Part shown: one piece after another, positions 32,491 to 42,044 of the stretch
How positions within the stretch are numbered: the stretch's first letter is position 1
Layout of the letters: each line of letters opens with the position of its first letter
Notes under the pieces: generated by a model
What the model saw: only the letters and a program-made list of their open reading frames with translations
Database searches by the model: none
Told to the model about the DNA's origin: nothing
Assembly: GCF_027706725.1 (NCBI RefSeq)
Contig: NZ_JAQFWQ010000001.1
Coordinates: 1-64,000 of the forward strand
Reading direction: 5' to 3'
DNA from: Nocardiopsis endophytica
GTDB lineage: Bacteria; Actinomycetota; Actinomycetes; Streptosporangiales; Streptosporangiaceae
DNA: 64,000 nt
Made by a program: the position numbers and the translations under genes

Positions 32491-34686
32491 ATGGAGATCT
32501 GGGGCCACAGCGCCAATGACGTCGGTGAGCGTCACACCCTTGCTGATCATCTTCGCGGGACCGAAAAGCGGGCCCGTCGCTACGGTGCCCGGTTCCATGC
32601 AGGTGAACTCGCCGGATACCTCGGTCGGGTCCACGACGTCGGCAAGGGGAGCTGCGCCTGGCAGAACGGGCTCCTGCGGGCCGAAGCCTCCGGCGGGCGC
32701 GTGGGGATCCCGCACAAGCACGCCGGCTCCCACCTCGCCTTCAAGGCCGGACTCGGGCCCCTCGCGAACGTGGTGTTCGGGCACCACGGCGGCCTGCAGT
32801 GCCGCCCCGAGCTCAAGACGGCGCTGCGAGAGGCCCGCACCGACCACAAGGCGTCGGTCGACGAGGCCATCGACCGGGTCTCGCAGGTGGTGCCCGAGAT
32901 CTTAGAGGGGCCTGGCCTCCCCTCCTGGGTCCAAGACGCCTTCACTTCCGCCCCGCTGGTCACAGACGTTCTGGTGCGTATGGTCTTCAGCACGGTGGTG
33001 GACGCCGACCGGCTCGACACGGCCGAGCACATGGACGCCATCGCGCGCCCCGACCACCCGGTGGCCGCCGGAGACCTGGTCGAGCGCTACGAGCAGGCCC
33101 GCCTGGCCCGGTTGGAGGGGCGCGCGCCGTCGCCGGTGGACGCCGACCGCGCCTGGGTCTACGAGCAGGCCGTGGCCGCCGCCGAAGGGCCGCAGGGCAT
33201 CTACCGGATGCCCGCGCCCACCGGTTCGGCCAAGACCTATGCCGCGGGCGCCTTCGGGCTACACCACGCCCGCCGCCACGGGCTGGGCCGGGTGATCGTC
33301 GCCGTCCCTTTCACCACGATCACCGAACAGAACGCGAAGGAGTACCGGGACCTGCTGGAGGCCCCCGGGCAGGAGCCGGTGGTGCTGGAGCACCACAGCG
33401 GGATCGATCTGGACTCCGACGGGGGTCCGGGGAATCGGTGGGCCAAGCTCGCCTCGGAGAACTGGGACGCCCCGTTCGTGGTGACCACCACGGTGCGCCT
33501 GTTCGAGTCCCTGTTCTCCCACAAGCCCGAGGCGATGCGGCGGCTGCACCGCCTGGCCGGTTCGGTGCTGGTGCTCGACGAGGTGCAGTCGCTTCCCGAC
33601 CGGCTGCTGGTGCCGATCCTGTCGATGCTGCGCACGCTGACCGAGCACTTCGGGGTCACTGTGCTGCTGGCCTCGGCCACCCAGCCGGCCTTCTTCGACC
33701 TCTCGCCCTTCCAAGACGTGCCCGCCAGCGATGTGATCGAGGACCCGGCGCCGCTGTACCGGCGCCTGGCGCGGGTGACCTACTCGTGGTGGACCGACCC
33801 GGCCCCCACCCGTGAGGAGCTGGCCGAACACGCTGCCGCCTCGCCCTCGGTGCTGGTGGTGTGCAACACCACCAGCCAGGCCCAGGAACTCCACGAAGGC
33901 ATCAGCAGGCACCGGCATGCCGACGGGCCGGTGCTGCACCTGTCCACCCGCATGGTGGCCCGCCACCGCCAGGACGTCCTGGCCCAGATCACCGAGCTGA
34001 ACAATGCGGGAGCCCCGGCAGCGGTCGTGTCCACCCAGCTCGTCGAGGCCGGGGTGGACCTGGACTTTCCCGAAGTCTTCCGCGCCTTCGCCCCGGCCGA
34101 GTCGCTGCAGCAGGCCGCGGGCCGGTGCAACCGCTCCGGGCGCCTGGAACAGGGCCGGGTGGTCGTCTTCGACCTGATCGGCGATGACGGAAAGGCCTCA
34201 AGCGGCGGCGAGTTCATCTACGGGGCCGCGCTGGAGGCCACTCGGGAGCACTTCGGCCCTGGAAAGGCCTGGCCCGATTCCCCCGACGTCATGGACGCCT
34301 ATTACAAGGACCGGTTCAAGTACACCAACGTCGAAAACGACGGCCAGAAGATCCAGGACGCCCGCCGCGACGCCGACTTCCCCGAGGCCGACCGGCTGTT
34401 CACGATGATCAAAGAAGTGAGCATCCCGGTCGTGGCCGTGCCCACTCGCTACGCCGAAGACGCCGAACGCGTCCGCGAAATGCTCGGCCTGCTGCGCCAG
34501 GGCGTCCCGCCCGGCGGGCTTTTGCGCGAACTGCGCCCCTTCACGGCCACGCTTCCCCGCGGCCTGGCCGAGCGCAAGGCCGCCGGGCTGCTCGCCCCCG
34601 TCGTAGGCGATCTGTACGAGTGGCTCGGCGACTACGACGACGAGCGCGGCATCGTGATCGCCGATACCAAGGAGTACGTGTTTTGA
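32491..34686 (+). CDS. cas3: CRISPR-associated helicase/nuclease Cas3 (type I-C)
   Basis: The 731-residue protein has an N-terminal HD nuclease (GHSA, VHDVGK with His48-Asp49, PHKHAGSHLA, FGHHGG) and an SF2 helicase. Walker A reads PTGSAKT (245-249), DEVQ box at 363-366, SATQP motif III and GRCNRSGR motif VI. The Gly just before the Walker Lys is Ala247, an unusual change. It would degrade target DNA after Cascade binding. It is the first gene of the cas operon and its stop overlaps the cas5 start. Confidence 0.97.
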   Translation: MEIWGHSANDVGERHTLADHLRGTEKRARRYGARFHAGELAGYLGRVHDVGKGSCAWQNGLLRAEASGGRVGIPHKHAGSHLAFKAGLGPLANVVFGHHGGLQCRPELKTALREARTDHKASVDEAIDRVSQVVPEILEGPGLPSWVQDAFTSAPLVTDVLVRMVFSTVVDADRLDTAEHMDAIARPDHPVAAGDLVERYEQARLARLEGRAPSPVDADRAWVYEQAVAAAEGPQGIYRMPAPTGSAKTYAAGAFGLHHARRHGLGRVIVAVPFTTITEQNAKEYRDLLEAPGQEPVVLEHHSGIDLDSDGGPGNRWAKLASENWDAPFVVTTTVRLFESLFSHKPEAMRRLHRLAGSVLVLDEVQSLPDRLLVPILSMLRTLTEHFGVTVLLASATQPAFFDLSPFQDVPASDVIEDPAPLYRRLARVTYSWWTDPAPTREELAEHAAASPSVLVVCNTTSQAQELHEGISRHRHADGPVLHLSTRMVARHRQDVLAQITELNNAGAPAAVVSTQLVEAGVDLDFPEVFRAFAPAESLQQAAGRCNRSGRLEQGRVVVFDLIGDDGKASSGGEFIYGAALEATREHFGPGKAWPDSPDVMDAYYKDRFKYTNVENDGQKIQDARRDADFPEADRLFTMIKEVSIPVVAVPTRYAEDAERVREMLGLLRQGVPPGGLLRELRPFTATLPRGLAERKAAGLLAPVVGDLYEWLGDYDDERGIVIADTKEYVF

Positions 34687-35369
34687 CCAGCCCACCCCCC
34701 GGGTCCCCGCCGCTGGCGGTGGAGGTCGAGGGCCCCTTCGCCTGCTTCACCCGCCCCGAGCTCAAGACCGAGCGGTTCAGCTACCCGGTCATGACCCCCT
34801 CGGCCGCCAAAGGCGTCCTCGAAGCGATCTTCTGGAAGCCCGAGTTCTCCTACCGCATCGAGCGCATCGAGGTCCTCAAACCCATCCGGTGGGTCTCGGT
34901 GCGGCGCAACGAGGTCGACCAGACCACCTCCGCCGACTGGGTGCGCAAGGCCATGGACGACCCGGCCGAGCGGTTCGACGTCGAAGCCCACCGCGACCAG
35001 CGCCACATGAAGGCCCTGCGCGACGTGGCCTACCGGATCCACGCCCACATCCGGCTGCGCGACCACGCCGACGCCCACCCGGCCAAATACCGCGACCAGT
35101 TCCGCCGCCGCGTCGAACGCGGGGCCTGCTTCAGCCAGCCGTTCCTGGGCACCCGCGAATTCTCCGCCTCCTTCTTCAAACCCACCGACCGCGCGCCCAT
35201 CGCCGACAGCGAGGACCTGGGGGTGATGCTGCACAGCATCGACTACAGCGCCAAGCGCGAGGCCTACCGCTGGTTCCACGCCGCCATGGCCGAGGGGGTC
35301 CTGCACGTCCCCGAGCGCGGCGGCGAGCTGCCCGGCTCGCCCTCCGGGCGCACCGGCGGGAGGGGATGA
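34683..35369 (+). CDS. cas5: Cas5 of type I-C (crRNA-processing endoribonuclease)
   Basis: The 228-residue protein is of the Cas5d/Cas5c type. After a short N-terminus come LAVEVEGPFACFTRPELKTE and the YPVMTPSAAKGVLEAIFWKP segment, which in this subtype carries the catalytic site for cutting pre-crRNA, since type I-C lacks Cas6. A TTG start is chosen because AAGGAG lies 8 bases upstream and it overlaps the cas3 stop (TTGA). No Cas6 gene is present in the window, which agrees with this role. Confidence 0.95.
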   Translation: MTSPPPGSPPLAVEVEGPFACFTRPELKTERFSYPVMTPSAAKGVLEAIFWKPEFSYRIERIEVLKPIRWVSVRRNEVDQTTSADWVRKAMDDPAERFDVEAHRDQRHMKALRDVAYRIHAHIRLRDHADAHPAKYRDQFRRRVERGACFSQPFLGTREFSASFFKPTDRAPIADSEDLGVMLHSIDYSAKREAYRWFHAAMAEGVLHVPERGGELPGSPSGRTGGRG

Positions 35370-35373
35370 AGCG

Positions 35374-37155
35374 GTGCTGCTCAAAGCCCTGGCCGACCAC
35401 GCCCCCCACATCGAGGACCTTCCCCCGGCCCACTACCGCCCCCGCACCATCCGCTGGTGCCTGAAGCTGGACGCGCAGGGCCGGCCGTCCCCGGAGCTCC
35501 TCGACCTCGCCGGTGCCGACCACCCCACGGGCATCGAGCTCAACGCCCCCTACGTCTACCGCTCCGGGGCCAAACCCCCGCCCGTCCTGCTGGTCGACAC
35601 CCTGGAGTACGTGCTCGGCGTCCCCAAGACCGACACCGAGAAGGCCCGCACAGAGGCCCGGCGCCGCAACGAGGCCTACATCGACCTGCTCCGGCAGTGG
35701 GCTCAGGCCGCCGGAGACGACGCCACGGCCCGCGCCGTGCTGGCCTGCTTCGAAGGCGGCCACCACCGGGCGGTCGAGCCGGGCAAGGCCAAACCCTCGG
35801 ACCTGGTCGCGGTGGACGTGTCCGGGCAGCCCTGGCCGCACCTGCAACCGGCCGCCCAGCAGGCCTGGCAGGCCACCGTCACCGCCCGCAAAAGCGGCCG
35901 CGCCGGGCAGGGCCAGTGCCTATCCTGCGGGAAGGACCGCCCCCTGCTGGACTCGCTTCCCGAACCCGTCAAGGCCGGGCTGATCCCGACCGGCTCCAGC
36001 CGGGGCCGCGACGCCCAGCTGGTGTCGGTCAACACCTCGGCCCAAGGGCGCGGGGGCCGCATCCAGCTCTCCGACATCCCCGTGTGCGAAGCCTGCGGGG
36101 CCCGCTCGTCCGCCGTGCTCAACGCGCTCTTGGCCGACCGCCGGCACCGCTACCGCATGCCCGACTCGGTCATCACCTGGTGGCTCAAGGAGCCCACCGC
36201 CGTCTCGGTGATGGACCTGTTCGAGGCCACCGAGGCCCAGGACGTCGCGCACGTCTTCGCCGAACTCGACAAGCCGCGCGGGACCAGCGGCGCCCGGGAC
36301 ATCGACGCCAACCGCTTCCACGCCCTGATCCTGTCGGTCAACCAGAGCCGCGTCATCGTGCGCGATTGGATCGACGTGGCCCTGCGCCAGGAACTGGACA
36401 AGCTGTCGTCCTGGTTCGACGACCACCAGGTCCAGGACTGGCGCAGCGACGGCCCGCGCCCCGTCCCGGTCTGGCGTATGGCCGCATCACTGGGCCGTGG
36501 ACGGGACACCGCCGAAGGGTGGCGCTACCTGCCCGACACCGCACCCGACGGCGCCCAGCGCCAGCTCATGCTGGCCGCCCTCAACGACACCGTGCCACCC
36601 CGGTCCCTGCTGTCCCATCTCAACCAGCGCATCGGCGCCGACGGCCGCATCGACCACCCCCGCGCCGCCCTGCTGCGCCTGCTGTTCAACCGCACATTCG
36701 CAACCGACCACGGAGAGGTGCCGCCCGTGCTCCAAGAGGACCGCCCCGACCCGGCCTACGTGGCCGGGCGCCTTTTCGCCGTGCTGGAGTCCCTGCAGTA
36801 CCGGGCCCTGCGCGACCCGGAGACCGGCGAGGGCCCCAACAGCACCATCGCCGACAAGTGGCTCTCGGCGGCAAAGGCCACCCCGCGCTCCCGGATGGAG
36901 CCGCTCCTGGACAAGTCCCAGGCCCACCTGCGCCGCCTGCGCGCCTCGGGCAAGCCCAAGGACAAGGCCGCCCAGCACGCCTACTTCACCACCATCTGCA
37001 CCCTGCACGACCTGCTGGAGGGCCCGCTGCCCGACACCCTCGACCAGGAGGGCCAGTCCCTGTTCAGCCTGGGCTACTACCAGCAGCACTCCCACGACCA
37101 GCGCCAGCGCCGCGCCCACGCCAACGGCGGCACCGACCAGGAAGAGCAGCGATGA
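35374..37155 (+). CDS. cas8c: Cas8c, large subunit of the type I-C Cascade
   Basis: The 593-residue protein is of Csd1/Cas8c type. It contains two CxxC pairs (Cys182-Cys185 in CLSCGK and Cys238-Cys241 in CEACGA) that probably bind zinc, and the family segment RFHALILSVNQSRVIVRDW. The large subunit recognises the PAM and stabilises the target; its 3' part may also encode the small subunit by internal initiation in this subtype. GTG start, 4 bases after cas5. Confidence 0.96.
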   Translation: MLLKALADHAPHIEDLPPAHYRPRTIRWCLKLDAQGRPSPELLDLAGADHPTGIELNAPYVYRSGAKPPPVLLVDTLEYVLGVPKTDTEKARTEARRRNEAYIDLLRQWAQAAGDDATARAVLACFEGGHHRAVEPGKAKPSDLVAVDVSGQPWPHLQPAAQQAWQATVTARKSGRAGQGQCLSCGKDRPLLDSLPEPVKAGLIPTGSSRGRDAQLVSVNTSAQGRGGRIQLSDIPVCEACGARSSAVLNALLADRRHRYRMPDSVITWWLKEPTAVSVMDLFEATEAQDVAHVFAELDKPRGTSGARDIDANRFHALILSVNQSRVIVRDWIDVALRQELDKLSSWFDDHQVQDWRSDGPRPVPVWRMAASLGRGRDTAEGWRYLPDTAPDGAQRQLMLAALNDTVPPRSLLSHLNQRIGADGRIDHPRAALLRLLFNRTFATDHGEVPPVLQEDRPDPAYVAGRLFAVLESLQYRALRDPETGEGPNSTIADKWLSAAKATPRSRMEPLLDKSQAHLRRLRASGKPKDKAAQHAYFTTICTLHDLLEGPLPDTLDQEGQSLFSLGYYQQHSHDQRQRRAHANGGTDQEEQR

Positions 37156-38054
37156 CCACCACGCCCGCCCACCTCGACCCCGAGCGCAAGCACGACTTCG
37201 TCTTCTTCTTCGACGTGCGCGACGGCAACCCCAACGGCGACCCGGACGCCGCAGGCGCCCCGCGCACCGACCCCGACACCGGCCAGGGCCTGGTCACCGA
37301 CGTGGCCCTCAAACGCAAGATCCGCAACACCATCCCCCTGTTCAAGCAGGGCCAGCCCGGCTTCGACATCTACGTCGAAGCCGGGGTCTCCCTCAACTCC
37401 CAGCACGAACGCGCCTACACCGAACTGGGCCTCAAGGGCGACAAGAACGACAAGAAGCAGACCGCCGGCAACCAGCCCCGCGCCCGCGACTGGATGTGCC
37501 AGACCTTCTTCGACGTGCGCATGTTCGGCGCGGTGATGAGCACCGGCGACAAGCCCGCCGGGCGCGTCCAGGGACCGCTCCAGCTCACCTTCTCCCGCTC
37601 CCTGCACCCGGTGCTGCAACAGGAGCACGGCATCACCCGCATCACCCAGACCCGCACCGCCGACATCGACAAGGGCGAGTCCACCGAGATGGGCAACAAG
37701 CACACCGTGCCCTACGGGCTCTACCAGGGCTTCGGCCACTTCAGCGCCCCACTGGCCCAGCGCACCGGCGTCACCGCCGACGACATGGAGTCCTTCTGGC
37801 GGGCCATGACCATGATGTTCGAGCACGACCGCGCCTCCTCCCGCGGGGAGATGGCCATGCGCGGGCTGTACGTGTTCACCCACGACGACGCCTTCGGCCG
37901 CGCCCCGGCCCACACCCTCTTCGACCGCGTGCACGCCGACCTGGTTGACGAGCACCAGCAGCGTCCGGTGCGCTCCTTCAGCGATTACAAGATCACCGCC
38001 GACGAGGACGGCCTGCCCGAGGGCATCACGCTGACGCCGCTGGTCGCCGGGTGA
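37152..38054 (+). CDS. cas7: Cas7 of type I-C (Csd2), Cascade backbone
   Basis: The 300-residue protein shows the Csd2/Csh2 signature FFFDVRDGNPNGDPD at the N-terminus, then TDVALKRKIRN, FFDVRMFGAVMS and GPLQLTFSRSLHPV. Six or seven copies would coat the crRNA spacer. The start overlaps the cas8c stop as ATGA, and its stop overlaps the cas4 start as GTGA, so the operon is tightly coupled. Confidence 0.97.
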   Translation: MTTTPAHLDPERKHDFVFFFDVRDGNPNGDPDAAGAPRTDPDTGQGLVTDVALKRKIRNTIPLFKQGQPGFDIYVEAGVSLNSQHERAYTELGLKGDKNDKKQTAGNQPRARDWMCQTFFDVRMFGAVMSTGDKPAGRVQGPLQLTFSRSLHPVLQQEHGITRITQTRTADIDKGESTEMGNKHTVPYGLYQGFGHFSAPLAQRTGVTADDMESFWRAMTMMFEHDRASSRGEMAMRGLYVFTHDDAFGRAPAHTLFDRVHADLVDEHQQRPVRSFSDYKITADEDGLPEGITLTPLVAG

Positions 38055-38707
38055 GCACCGCAGGCGGGGCGCAGGAGCTGCTGCCGGTGCCCCTGTCCGC
38101 GCTGGAGCACTACGACTACTGCCCCCGCCAGGCCGGGCTCATCCTGCTGGAGGACGGCTTCGCTGACGACGCCGCCACGGTGCGCGGCACCCTGGCCCAC
38201 CACCGGGTCCACGACCCCGGACAGGAGTCCCGCCCCAGCGTGCGCACCCTGCGGGCCCTGCCCGTGTGGCACCACGGCCTGGGGATGACCGGTGTGTGCG
38301 ACGTGGTGGAGCTCCTCCCCGACGGCACCGTCCTTCCGGTGGAGTACAAGTCCGGGGCCTACAAGCCGGGCGGGGCCGCCGACGTCCAGGTGGCGGCGCA
38401 GGCGATGTGCCTGGAGGAGCGCATGGACACCCGCATCGCCGATGCGGCCGTCTACTCCATGGCCGACCGGCGCCGCCACACCGTTGCCGTCGACGAGGAA
38501 CTGCGCGAGCGCGTGCGCTCGGCCGTCGAGCAGGTGCGCGCCGTCATGACCGGCTCGGTCCTGCCGCCCCCGGCCGCCGACGCCCGCTGTCGGCGCTGCT
38601 CGATGAACACCTCCTGCATGCCCAAAGTCCTGGCCGGACAGGCCCGCTACCAGCGCCACCTGGCCGCCCTGTACCGGCCCGCCGAGGAGACCGAGTGGGA
38701 TGACTGA
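38051..38707 (+). CDS. cas4: Cas4 exonuclease, spacer acquisition
   Basis: The 218-residue RecB-like nuclease has the QhXXY-like region, VEYKSG motif (active-site Glu/Lys) and four cysteines for an iron-sulfur cluster: Cys24 (YDYCPRQ) and Cys180, Cys183, Cys189 (CRRCSMNTSC). It trims prespacers and sets their orientation with Cas1. GTG start overlapping cas7; the 3' end overlaps cas1 by 8 bases. Confidence 0.96.
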   Translation: MSTAGGAQELLPVPLSALEHYDYCPRQAGLILLEDGFADDAATVRGTLAHHRVHDPGQESRPSVRTLRALPVWHHGLGMTGVCDVVELLPDGTVLPVEYKSGAYKPGGAADVQVAAQAMCLEERMDTRIADAAVYSMADRRRHTVAVDEELRERVRSAVEQVRAVMTGSVLPPPAADARCRRCSMNTSCMPKVLAGQARYQRHLAALYRPAEETEWDD

Positions 38708-39722
38708 ACTCCTCAACACCCTCTACGTCCAGACCCCGGGAGCCTCCCTGCACCTGGACGGCGACACGGTGCGCATCGTCCTGCCCGAGACCGAGGGCCG
38801 GACCACGCTGCCGCTGCTGAGACTGGAATCGATCGTGGCCATGGGGGAGGTGCACGTCACCTCGCCCCTGCAGGACCGCTGCGCCCAGGACGGGCGCCCC
38901 ATCGTGTGGATGACCCGCGGCGGCAGGTACCGCTACCGCGTCGAAGGGCCCACCCGAGGGAACGTGCTGCTGCGCCACTGCCAGCACCTGGCCCACGCGG
39001 ACGAGGCCAAGCGGCTGGAGATCGCGCGGGCCTGCGTGGCCGGCAAGATCCAGAACAGCAGGCAGGTCCTGCTCAGGGGTGCCCGCGACTCCACGACGCA
39101 CAAGCAGGAGCTGCGGGACAAGGCCGCCGCGCTGGAAGGCTCTCTGGAGACGGCGGCCGGGGCCGCCGACATCGGCGAGCTGTTCGGGGCCGAAGGATTC
39201 GCGGCACGGGCCTACTTCGAGGCCTTCGCCCTGATGGTGCGCCCGGAGAGCGGGTTCACCTTCCCCGGGCGTATCAAGCGCCCGCCGACCGACCCGGTCA
39301 ACGCCCTGCTGTCGTTCCTCTACGGGCTGGTGCGCTCCACGGTGCACGGCGCCTGCGAACAGGTGGGGCTGGACCCGTACGTGGGGTTCCTGCACGGTAT
39401 CCGGCCGGGGAAACCGGCGCTGGCCCTGGACATGATGGAGGAGTTCCGGGCCGTCATCACCGACCGGCTCGCCCTGACCCTGGTCAACCGGCGCCAGGTG
39501 AACCCCGACCACTTCGAGACCCTGCCCGGCGGGGCGGTGCAGCTGACCGAGGAGGGGCGCAAGGTCGTGCTCACCCAATGGCAGCAGCACCGCCGGAAGG
39601 ACCAGTCGCACCGGGTGCTGGGACGCAGGGTCCAGCACGCGCTGATGCCTTCGGTGCAGGCCCGCCTGATGGCCCGCCACCTGCGCGACGAGCTGCCGGG
39701 CTATGTTCCCTGGACGGTGTGA
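38700..39722 (+). CDS. cas1: Cas1 integrase
   Basis: The 340-residue protein is of the type I-C Cas1 group. The metal-binding site is seen as Glu165 (GAEGFAARAYF), His232 (GFLHGIRPGKPA) and the acidic cluster Asp244-Glu247 (LDMMEEFR). It inserts new spacers at the leader end with Cas2. All catalytic residues are present, so acquisition may be functional. Confidence 0.97.
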   Translation: MTELLNTLYVQTPGASLHLDGDTVRIVLPETEGRTTLPLLRLESIVAMGEVHVTSPLQDRCAQDGRPIVWMTRGGRYRYRVEGPTRGNVLLRHCQHLAHADEAKRLEIARACVAGKIQNSRQVLLRGARDSTTHKQELRDKAAALEGSLETAAGAADIGELFGAEGFAARAYFEAFALMVRPESGFTFPGRIKRPPTDPVNALLSFLYGLVRSTVHGACEQVGLDPYVGFLHGIRPGKPALALDMMEEFRAVITDRLALTLVNRRQVNPDHFETLPGGAVQLTEEGRKVVLTQWQQHRRKDQSHRVLGRRVQHALMPSVQARLMARHLRDELPGYVPWTV

Positions 39723-40013
<291 letters not shown>

Positions 40014-40144
40014 TTGGGAACCTCCGGTGCCTATGGAGTCCCGGGGAGGTTCTCAAGGAGTTTTGCGCCTTTTGATGGCGGAGAGTCCGGTTCGCGCGTG
40101 GGGTTCACCGTCGCGCTCGGGGGCATTTCGCCACTTCAGGCGCT
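40014..40144 (+). promoter_or_regulatory. Leader of CRISPR array 2
   Basis: It begins immediately after the cas2 stop. GAACCTCC (40018-40025) and GGAGGTTC (40045-40052) are a perfect inverted repeat around GGTGCC-TATGGA-TCCCGG. The same motif opens the array 1 leader about 130 bases before its first repeat; here the distance is also about 130 bases. This conserved distance argues for an upstream anchor used in spacer integration. Confidence 0.75.
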
Positions 40145-40904
40145 GTGGCGGTCGCCCTCAGCGGCGACCGAGGATCGCAACTGCTGTACCTGCTCATCCT
40201 GGTGATCGCGATCGTGGGGTGGCGGTCGCCCTCAGCGGCGACCGAGGATCGCAACCGCGAATGAGACGATGGCTGAGCGCGAAGAGCGTGGTGGCGGTCG
40301 CCCTCAGCGGCGACCGAGGATCGCAACCGGCCGGTGGCGCCGAGCCCGGTGAGGTGGCCGAGTGGCGGTCGCCCTCAGCGGCGACCGAGGATCGCAACTC
40401 CTTCGGAAGCCAGAGGACATCCTTGGACTCGTCGTGGCGGTCGCTCTCAGCGGCGACCGAGGATCGCAACTCCCTCGGGTTGTGAGGGCTGACCGTAGAC
40501 GGCCCCGTGGCGGTCGCCCTCAGCGGCGACCGAGGATCGCAACACCAAGTGGGCGTGCCTGGTGGCGACGTACGCGATGGTGGCGGTCGCCCTCAGCGGC
40601 GACCGAGGATCGCAACCAGGTCGCCCCCGAAACCGTCGGCCGGTGGGCGCGGTGGCGGTCGCCCTCAGCGGCGACCGAGGATCGCAACACCGCCATCTGG
40701 GACACCTGGGGCGACAACATCCTCAGTGGCGGTCGCCCTCAGCGGCGACCGAGGATCGCAACGTCTCGGGTTGATGGTGGTTAGGCTATCGCTGCCGCGG
40801 TGGCGGTCGCCCTCAGCAGCGGCCGAGGATCGCAACACGTTCGCTTACGCGTACCACTGTTCCCGCAGGTCGTGGCGGTCGCCCTCAGCGGTGACCGAGG
40901 ATCG
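40145..40904 (+). CRISPR. CRISPR array 2, 10 full repeats plus a truncated one
   Basis: The repeats are 37 bases with the loop CTCAGC and a perfect 7-bp stem (GGTCGCC/GGCGACC). There are 10 spacers of 34-37 bases. Repeat 5 has one change (CTCTC), repeat 10 reads CAGCAGCGGCC, and the last (40872) is cut after GAGGATCG. The regular repeats near cas2 confirm the leader there. Confidence 0.97.
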
Positions 40905-40990
40905 GGTACCGGGCAGTGTGTTGGTGGAATTGCACCACTCTCCGGGACGTGACCCGGCCCTGGTTCGGCTGGCCGGGTGTGGCGTGTATG
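40905..40990. other. Junction between truncated array 2 and attachment copy B
   Basis: These 86 bases hold no gene. They separate the cut last repeat from copy B, which still carries the bases that normally follow an integrase gene (TGGCACGCAGCGGGCA). An integrase gene expected here is missing, so this looks like a deletion scar. Confidence 0.45.
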
Positions 40991-41127
40991 TGGCACGCAG
41001 CGGGCAGGATGCTTGGTTCCGACCGTGGAAACGACAAAGGCCAGGTCCCGGAATCTACCGGGTGACCTGGCCTTTTCTTTGTGGAGCGGATGACGGGAAT
41101 CGAACCCGCGTTATCAGCTTGGGAAGC
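40991..41127. repeat. Attachment-site copy B (left end of the AICE)
   Basis: The stretch 41030-41127 is identical over 98 bases to 51727-51824 and covers the terminator hairpin and the 3' 46 bases of the tRNA-Gly gene up to GGGAAGC. The upstream part (from 40991) matches copy A. It is thus both the left end of the intact element and the right border of the CRISPR segment. Confidence 0.9.
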
Positions 41128-41225
41128 AAAGGTGCTGGTGGGCGGCCGACATGGCGATCCTCTGACCTGCACTGGGGTGGCGGCTCGTCGGCTGAGTCTC
41201 CGTGAGTTCCCGTGATCGTCCACCA

Positions 41226-41248
41226 CATCTGGCACGAATCTGGCACGC
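41226..41248. repeat. Arm-type integrase site candidate, left end
   Basis: CATCTGGCACGAATCTGGCA followed by CGC matches, with two changes, the 23 bases after the integrase gene at 51684-51706 (CATCTGGCAAGAAACTGGCA then CGC). Each contains two direct CTGGCA units. A copy near each att core fits arm-type binding sites. The rest of 41128-41471 shows no gene. Confidence 0.6.
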
Positions 41249-41471
41249 CGCGAGCGCCCGAGGTCTGTCGCCGTGTGTAACCACAAGTGGAGCAACCTAA
41301 GGCCCGAGCAACCACGGTCCCGGTCCGAAGCACTCGGTCTTGGTGCCACCGGAAAGTAATGGGGCGGACCATCTCATCGTTCTTCACGGGTCCAACCTAT
41401 ACCTTCTGTCCTGTCGTAAATATTAGGGGACGTCAGGCAGGTCTGCCTATAGGTATTTAATCGGATCCGAT

Positions 41472-42029
41472 CTATTCGGGAATATCCTGATAATCGACCC
41501 CTAGTTCTTCGCGACTGGCAGACAGGAACGCATTCCCTAGAATCGCTAGATGGTTCTGGAAGCTGATGTTCTCTTGCGTGTTTTGAGGGGAACCGTCCAT
41601 CAGCTTGCTCGGGTTGAATTTAGTAATTTCAGCGATGATTGCCCTTGCGGTCAGTTGAGTCTTTTTGCTCTCAGTTACCATTTGGACTTCGTGGAATGAG
41701 TAGATTAACTGCTCGACTGCTGCGACGCATTCCTTGCTAGTCGCATTAAATTCGGTCAATGTTGGGCTGTTTTGATCTTGGGGGGAGCGAGGGCCTCCCA
41801 GGATGTTCATCCAGTTCGATTTCGTTTGAAAAGTCTGTAAATTTTTTAGAAAGGTGGAGTATTTGACCCTCCTCTCGCTGTCCGTGCGCTCCTTCTTCTG
41901 GAAATCAAGCTCTCTGGCTTGATCTTCTATCTGCCATGCTCGGGTGATCTTTGCGTGCGCGAACTGCAGGGCCGCTCCCAGGGTTACGCCAAGCAGGGAA
42001 GCGATAAGTCCAATTAGTGTAGTGTTCAT
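41472..42029 (-). CDS. Small membrane-anchored cargo protein, low GC, unknown
   Basis: The 185-residue protein has one N-terminal membrane helix (TTLIGLIASLLGVTLGAALQF), then a charged coiled coil (ITRAWQIEDQARELDFQKKE) and a helical cytosolic part. Base composition and codon use are clearly more AT-rich than all neighbours, indicating recent acquisition. ATG 42029 has GGAGATAGGGA upstream; a TTG 15 bases earlier is less likely. I do not recognise the family. Such single-helix cargo on mobile elements is sometimes defensive, but that is a guess. Confidence 0.7.
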   Translation of the reverse strand: MNTTLIGLIASLLGVTLGAALQFAHAKITRAWQIEDQARELDFQKKERTDSERRVKYSTFLKNLQTFQTKSNWMNILGGPRSPQDQNSPTLTEFNATSKECVAAVEQLIYSFHEVQMVTESKKTQLTARAIIAEITKFNPSKLMDGSPQNTQENISFQNHLAILGNAFLSASREELGVDYQDIPE

Positions 42030-42044
42030 TTTCCCTATCTCCAA

